A stretch of DNA of 64,000 nucleotides from Mercenaria mercenaria (taxonomy: Eukaryota; Mollusca; Bivalvia; Venerida; Veneridae), in assembly GCF_021730395.1 (NCBI RefSeq), contig NC_069369.1, forward strand, positions 65,251,501 to 65,315,500. The letters are read 5' to 3'. The position numbers were made by a program, and so were the translations under genes. The notes under the pieces were generated by a model that did no database searches, was not told the origin of the DNA, and was given only the letters and a program-made list of their open reading frames with translations. This document shows, piece by piece, positions 60,474-64,000 of this stretch (positions are counted from its first letter, which is position 1; the number at the start of each line of letters is the position of its first letter).

Positions 60474-61147
60474 TCTTTTTGTTGTGGGCCTACTTTGCAA
60501 ATACGTGGCTCTGAAGCTGTGATTGTGGTGCTCTGTGCTTCCGGGAAATCTACCCTTACCTATTATATTTTTTGCCGTGTAGAGGCGGTAAACGTTAATC
60601 GTGTACAGTACATATATAGGTTTTCGAAATTATTTGATTTACATAAATCAAAGAGTAATTGAATTCCCTTTTGATATGTAGCCGGGTCATATTTTCCAGA
60701 TCATATGACATGTTGGTTATGTCTCTCTCATTGCTGCTTTCCGATGTTTTTATCTCTTTGGGTATATATATCAATTGGTCTCGTGAGTACTTTGATTATA
60801 CTTACTGGTCTTGCGAGTACTTTGATTTTATTTGTGGTCATGTGATTATCAGAAGTGTATGACGTCGTTCTCCCAGGTAGTTTGAGTAAAGGAACTGTTG
60901 TGCAGAACTGTGGTTGACGAATGTTTTATTTCTGCCACTTCTTTATCTGCTTGCCTTGAAAATGCATTTCATGCATTTACTATAGCTTTAAGAGGTAACT
61001 TTGCAATGGCTGGAATGATTATTTATTATTCAGTTTTGGTGCTATTTAATGATTTAGCGCGCTGTCTTTGTGTTCCAAAATGGCGGTCAAAACTTCTGAA
61101 CTTCTATTTATAACATGCAAGTATTAATATCTAAATCATTGTTCACA

Positions 61148-61572
61148 GTATCAGCATCACGTGTGGCAGATGTGTGGAGAGAAACTGTGCAGACCAGTGT
61201 CACTGTGTGTATAAAGGATTAAGATCCCCTAGATCTGTAAGTTAGCCTTTATATTAACTTGTGAACATTATACATGTTTTGTATGCATTATTTTATGACA
61301 TGCATAGTTAAGGCATTAGACCACTATTGTGCATAAACTGTGATTTTATATAAATGAGATATTTATCAGTACAGAATGTTTAACTGAGAACATTACCTAT
61401 GTATTATGCACATGTACAGTTACTTAACTGTTTACTTTGTTTATATTTAAATGTGGTTGCAATTGTTTGTTATTTCAGTGCCTGGAATGTATACATCACC
61501 TTAACAGACATCTGAAGAAATATATACCATATGAACTGATAGAAGAAGTGTTGTTATACTTGTATACTTTGT
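61148..61572 (+). CDS. Possible two-exon Cys-rich 3' gene end (weak)
   Basis: A candidate exon after 'ttgttcacag' (61150-61239) encodes ISITCGRCVERNCADQCHCV and KGLRSPRS, ending at a GTAAGT donor. A second one after 'tgttatttcag' encodes CLECIHHLNRHLKKYIPYEL and IEEVLLYLYTL, then TGA at about 61572. The junction is in phase and the CxxC...CxxxCxC...CxxC spacing looks like a small zinc-binding module. No upstream exon or family was recognised. It lies inside the TIR-bounded 5-kb element, so it could be cargo, a transposase relic, or chance. Confidence 0.3.
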
Positions 61573-61814
61573 GAGTGTTTGATAATGACAAAGGGACAGA
61601 AGTACAACAGATACATGAAAGTTTTATTTGAATTTATCTCATATTCGCAACAAAATCAGCATTTAAACCCAATTCGGCAGCTGTGACAACTTCATCGAAA
61701 ATTTCCACTACTATTTTGGTCTTTCGAGTGTTTGACGCGAGTGGAGATATTGCCCATATGAAAAATAACTCAGTATTTCCTAGGATCGTGTCAAATTAGT
61801 TGGACCTGTCGTCT

Positions 61815-62110
61815 GCCAAATGAATAGCAAACTGCGTGGCTTGCAAAATAGTCGTGTCATTACCACCTTTATGAAAACGTTTTATAACTTCACTAAATTC
61901 AGTTGCCAAGTTGCCATGACCTAATATCTAGGAAATCTGTAAATAATCAGGTTTTGATAGACCTTCTCGCAGAAGCATCTTTAATTTGGTGTTAATCTGA
62001 ATTACGATAATAACATTAAGTAAAGTATATACGCAATTTCTTATAATGATAGGCCTGAAGAAGAACTTTATTTGTAATATATTGATTAAATTCTCGCCAC
62101 ATGAATCAGA
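61815..62110 (-). mobile_element. Third RT fragment of the same family, outside the TIR element
   Basis: Minus-strand words ILGHGNLATEFSEVIKRF and QYITNKVLLQAYHYKKLR match the C-terminal part of the RT at 58194-58700. It starts directly at the right edge of the TIR element, suggesting that element inserted into or beside an older RT copy. Broken. Confidence 0.6.
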
Positions 62111-62289
62111 GGTTGAGGACGAACGCCATTAGATTTGTTGCCTTCTTTTAACCATCGCTGGATACAAACATGTGCTGATGTTAGTGTATTGTTCGAATCT
62201 TGTATAATGTAGAAATATCTTACTGACACTGATTTACATATGCTGAAATTAAACACGAGGGTTTTCTATGATAGAAAAAATGCGTTTTC

Positions 62290-62296
62290 ATTTCAG
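62290..62296 (+). promoter_or_regulatory. Possible 3' splice site before the TRIM-like ORF
   Basis: 'gttttcatttcag' precedes an 85-base AT-rich leader and the ATG at 62382. It would place a non-coding first exon upstream, as is common for single-coding-exon TRIM genes. No donor was identified. Confidence 0.35.
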
Positions 62297-62381
62297 GTAA
62301 AAAGAAAAGTGCTTAAGATGGTTCTGTAAACACAAATTCCACAGATTTAGGTCTACATTTAAAAGCATATGGTCGAACAAA

Positions 62382-64000
62382 ATGTCTGTCAGTAACTTAC
62401 TTTCTTGTGAGCCTTGCAGATATCGAGGTTTAACCTCGTCAGCTGTGAAGTACTGTAAATCTTGTCAAGAGCAATTATGTAAAGACTGTGTAGATTTTCA
62501 TAAATCGTTCAAAGTAACACGAGATCATTTATTGGTTAATACGGAAGATCAGAATTTTCTTAAACTATGCCTGAATGTGGAAAACCTTCGAATATGTAAA
62601 GAACATTTAAACAAGCAAACTGAGTTCTACTGTTTGACTCATAATGCATTTCTGTGCAGTTTGTGTTTGCTTAAATCTGAACAACACAGGAACTGTATCA
62701 GTGAAATTGTTGAAATTGAATGTGTTGGTAAATCATTAATTGGCAGTAAATTTACAGACACTGCTAGAGGAGAATTTCGAAATATGATTGTAAGTGCTCG
62801 TCACATTGTTAATGGAATGACTGAAGCTAAGGACACAACAAGTAAGAGTGTCGAAGCCATCAAATCTGAAGCAGATGCCCTTCGTCGTAAAGTTTTTGAA
62901 GTGCTTGATGAACAAATCCAGAAAATTGTCAAAAAAGCAGCTACGGTTAATAAGGAGAATAATGATACGTATGCAAAAACAATTGAAAACCTGGAGAAAG
63001 TAATTAAAGAGGCTGAGGACAATGAAAAAATATCTGAAACCATTTTACAGTCAGGAACACCAGCAGATGTCTTCAGATGCTTGATTTCTGTCCTTCAACA
63101 AATGGGGGATTTTAAAATTGAGACAGATCAACTCAGTAAAGGTAACTACAAAAAAGAAATTGTTACCATGGTAAAATCAGATTTGATGAAACAGTTAGAA
63201 ACACATGAAAAACCTTTAATTGATTTTCATGTACGCTCGTCAAAGATCACATTCTGTCCTGCATTTCCAAATGGAGGTATTAAGAACACAACTTACTGCA
63301 TTACTGAATGAAAACCGACAAAGTGTAGTAACTGAAGATGTAAAACAAAAAGGTAAAGTAAAAATGGAGGAAGCTACTTCAGTCTTCCGCGAGCATACTT
63401 TCACGACAGAACGTGACTTAGAAAAATTGACCGAGCAGTGTATGCAGAAGACGGCAGAACAAGATAATAAATCATCTATGTCAGAAATACTAAGAAATTC
63501 TGACGAAGCTACAGAACAAAGGAAAAGCAACATCAAGAAGCTAACAAAATGTCAGCAGGAAATTGTTGCTAACTGCGAACTGGAACTTAAACATAGTTAC
63601 AGCTTTAATGTTTCACCACCAGACAGCAAGGTGCCATGGTTTGGTGGAATAGCGATTCTACCAAACGAATGATTACTTTTATCGGATTTGAATAATTCTA
63701 GACTTATTCTTTTAGACGATGACAATAAAGTGTTATTGACAAAGAGTCTTAAATATGAACCTGGAAATATTTCTCTCCTAAATACAAATTGTCTGGCTAT
63801 TTGTCTTATGAAAACGAACCAAATCCTTTTGATTGACATAAGCAATCACGAATTGAGGGAAAAGAAATATTTGCAGACAAAGTACCATCCAAAATGTGTA
63901 CAGCCGGTGGCCGGCAAGATGTTAGTTTCGTCTCAGGATGGAAATGGTGAATGGAATTTGGATCTTATGACGATTGAGGGGAAAATTTGTCGAAAAATAA
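62382..64000 (+). pseudogene. TRIM-like B-box/coiled-coil gene, frame broken twice, runs off the window
   Basis: The ATG has A at -3. Residues about 9-50 form a B-box-like zinc module (CEPCRYRGLTSSAVKYCKSC, QLCKDCVDFHKSF); residues 70-110 form a second B-box (ICKEHLNKQTEFYCLTHNAF, LCSLCLLKSEQHRNC). No RING lies in front. Residues about 125-260 are a coiled coil. The frame stops at 63311, but homologous-looking sequence continues in the +1 frame from about 63270 (LRTQLTALLNENRQS onwards), implying a single-base indel near 63265-63310. A TGA at 63670-63672 interrupts GGIAILPNE/LLLSDLNNSR, after which the frame stays open with propeller-like repeats (SRLILLDDDNKVLL) to the window end. Bivalves have large families of such intronless TRIM-like genes, with roles in ubiquitination and immunity inferred. 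Two lesions make a pseudogene likely, though assembly errors are possible. Confidence 0.75.

Larger units (their letters stand above)
56759..61805. mobile_element. Candidate 5-kb TIR element of the 15.7/24.3-kb family
   Basis: The left end AGTCAAAATAATTCGACGG and right end CGTGTCAAATTAGTTGGAC are the two ends of the short elements at 15737-16184 and 24300-24760, in inverted orientation. About 100 bases of subterminal sequence also match at each side ('aggaccaaaataattgagga', 'cgcgtcaaacactcgaaaga' inverted). Flanks CTGTCTACT (56750-56758) and CTGTCGTCT (61806-61814) agree at 7 of 9 positions. The interior holds broken reverse-transcriptase pieces, a SINE and a possible Cys-rich ORF. It may be a full element of this family or one loaded with later insertions. 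Confidence 0.65.

Overview
The window reads as genomic DNA of a bivalve mollusc, most likely a venerid clam. It is AT-rich and very repeat-dense, with long introns. It carries repeats I recognise from clam genomes: 145-bp tandem units built on 'aaaggtcaaggtcac', palindromes ending 'tgagccgcgccatg', tRNA-derived SINEs, and LINEs ending in 'cgccgtaaaacccaactcactc'. The species call is from memory of these repeats, not from a search.

Layout. 1-10.9 kb is a roughly 7.1-7.7 kb tandem duplication. Each unit carries a three-exon gene on the minus strand for a small secreted ten-cysteine protein of the beta-microseminoprotein type. The copy at 9725-10788 is intact (110 aa); the copy at 2069-3064 is a pseudogene. 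11.4-30.8 kb is gene-free and bracketed by two inverted 1.1-kb arms. It contains a 9.8-kb element with CCCAGCAAACACAC ends (14167-23990), a 2.1-kb foldback element, several SINEs and MITEs, and large tandem-array elements. 31.5-40.2 kb holds the main host gene: eight minus-strand coding exons that splice in frame into a 479-aa protein I do not recognise, with LINE and MITE insertions in its introns. 41.9-43.7 kb is an 11-copy array of a 145-bp unit. 44.0-46.7 kb is a decayed LINE on the minus strand. 50.3-51.2 kb is a hAT-like MITE with a perfect 8-bp target duplication. 52.0-52.3 kb is a mariner fragment lying beside a striking 2.4-kb array of 20-bp dyad-symmetric units (52.3-54.76 kb). 56.8-61.8 kb is bounded by the same terminal inverted repeats and about 9-bp target duplications as two short elements at 15.7 and 24.3 kb; it contains broken Penelope-like reverse transcriptase pieces in both orientations and a possible two-exon Cys-rich ORF. 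62.4 kb to the end is a TRIM-like B-box/coiled-coil gene with two reading-frame breaks, running off the window.

The supported host genes are therefore few: the microseminoprotein pair, the eight-exon gene, the TRIM-like gene, and two weaker exon candidates. They do not form a pathway. Most of the rest is mobile DNA, and paralogous 'empty sites' and target duplications allow several insertions to be bounded to the base. All identifications are by eye; no database search or alignment program was run.
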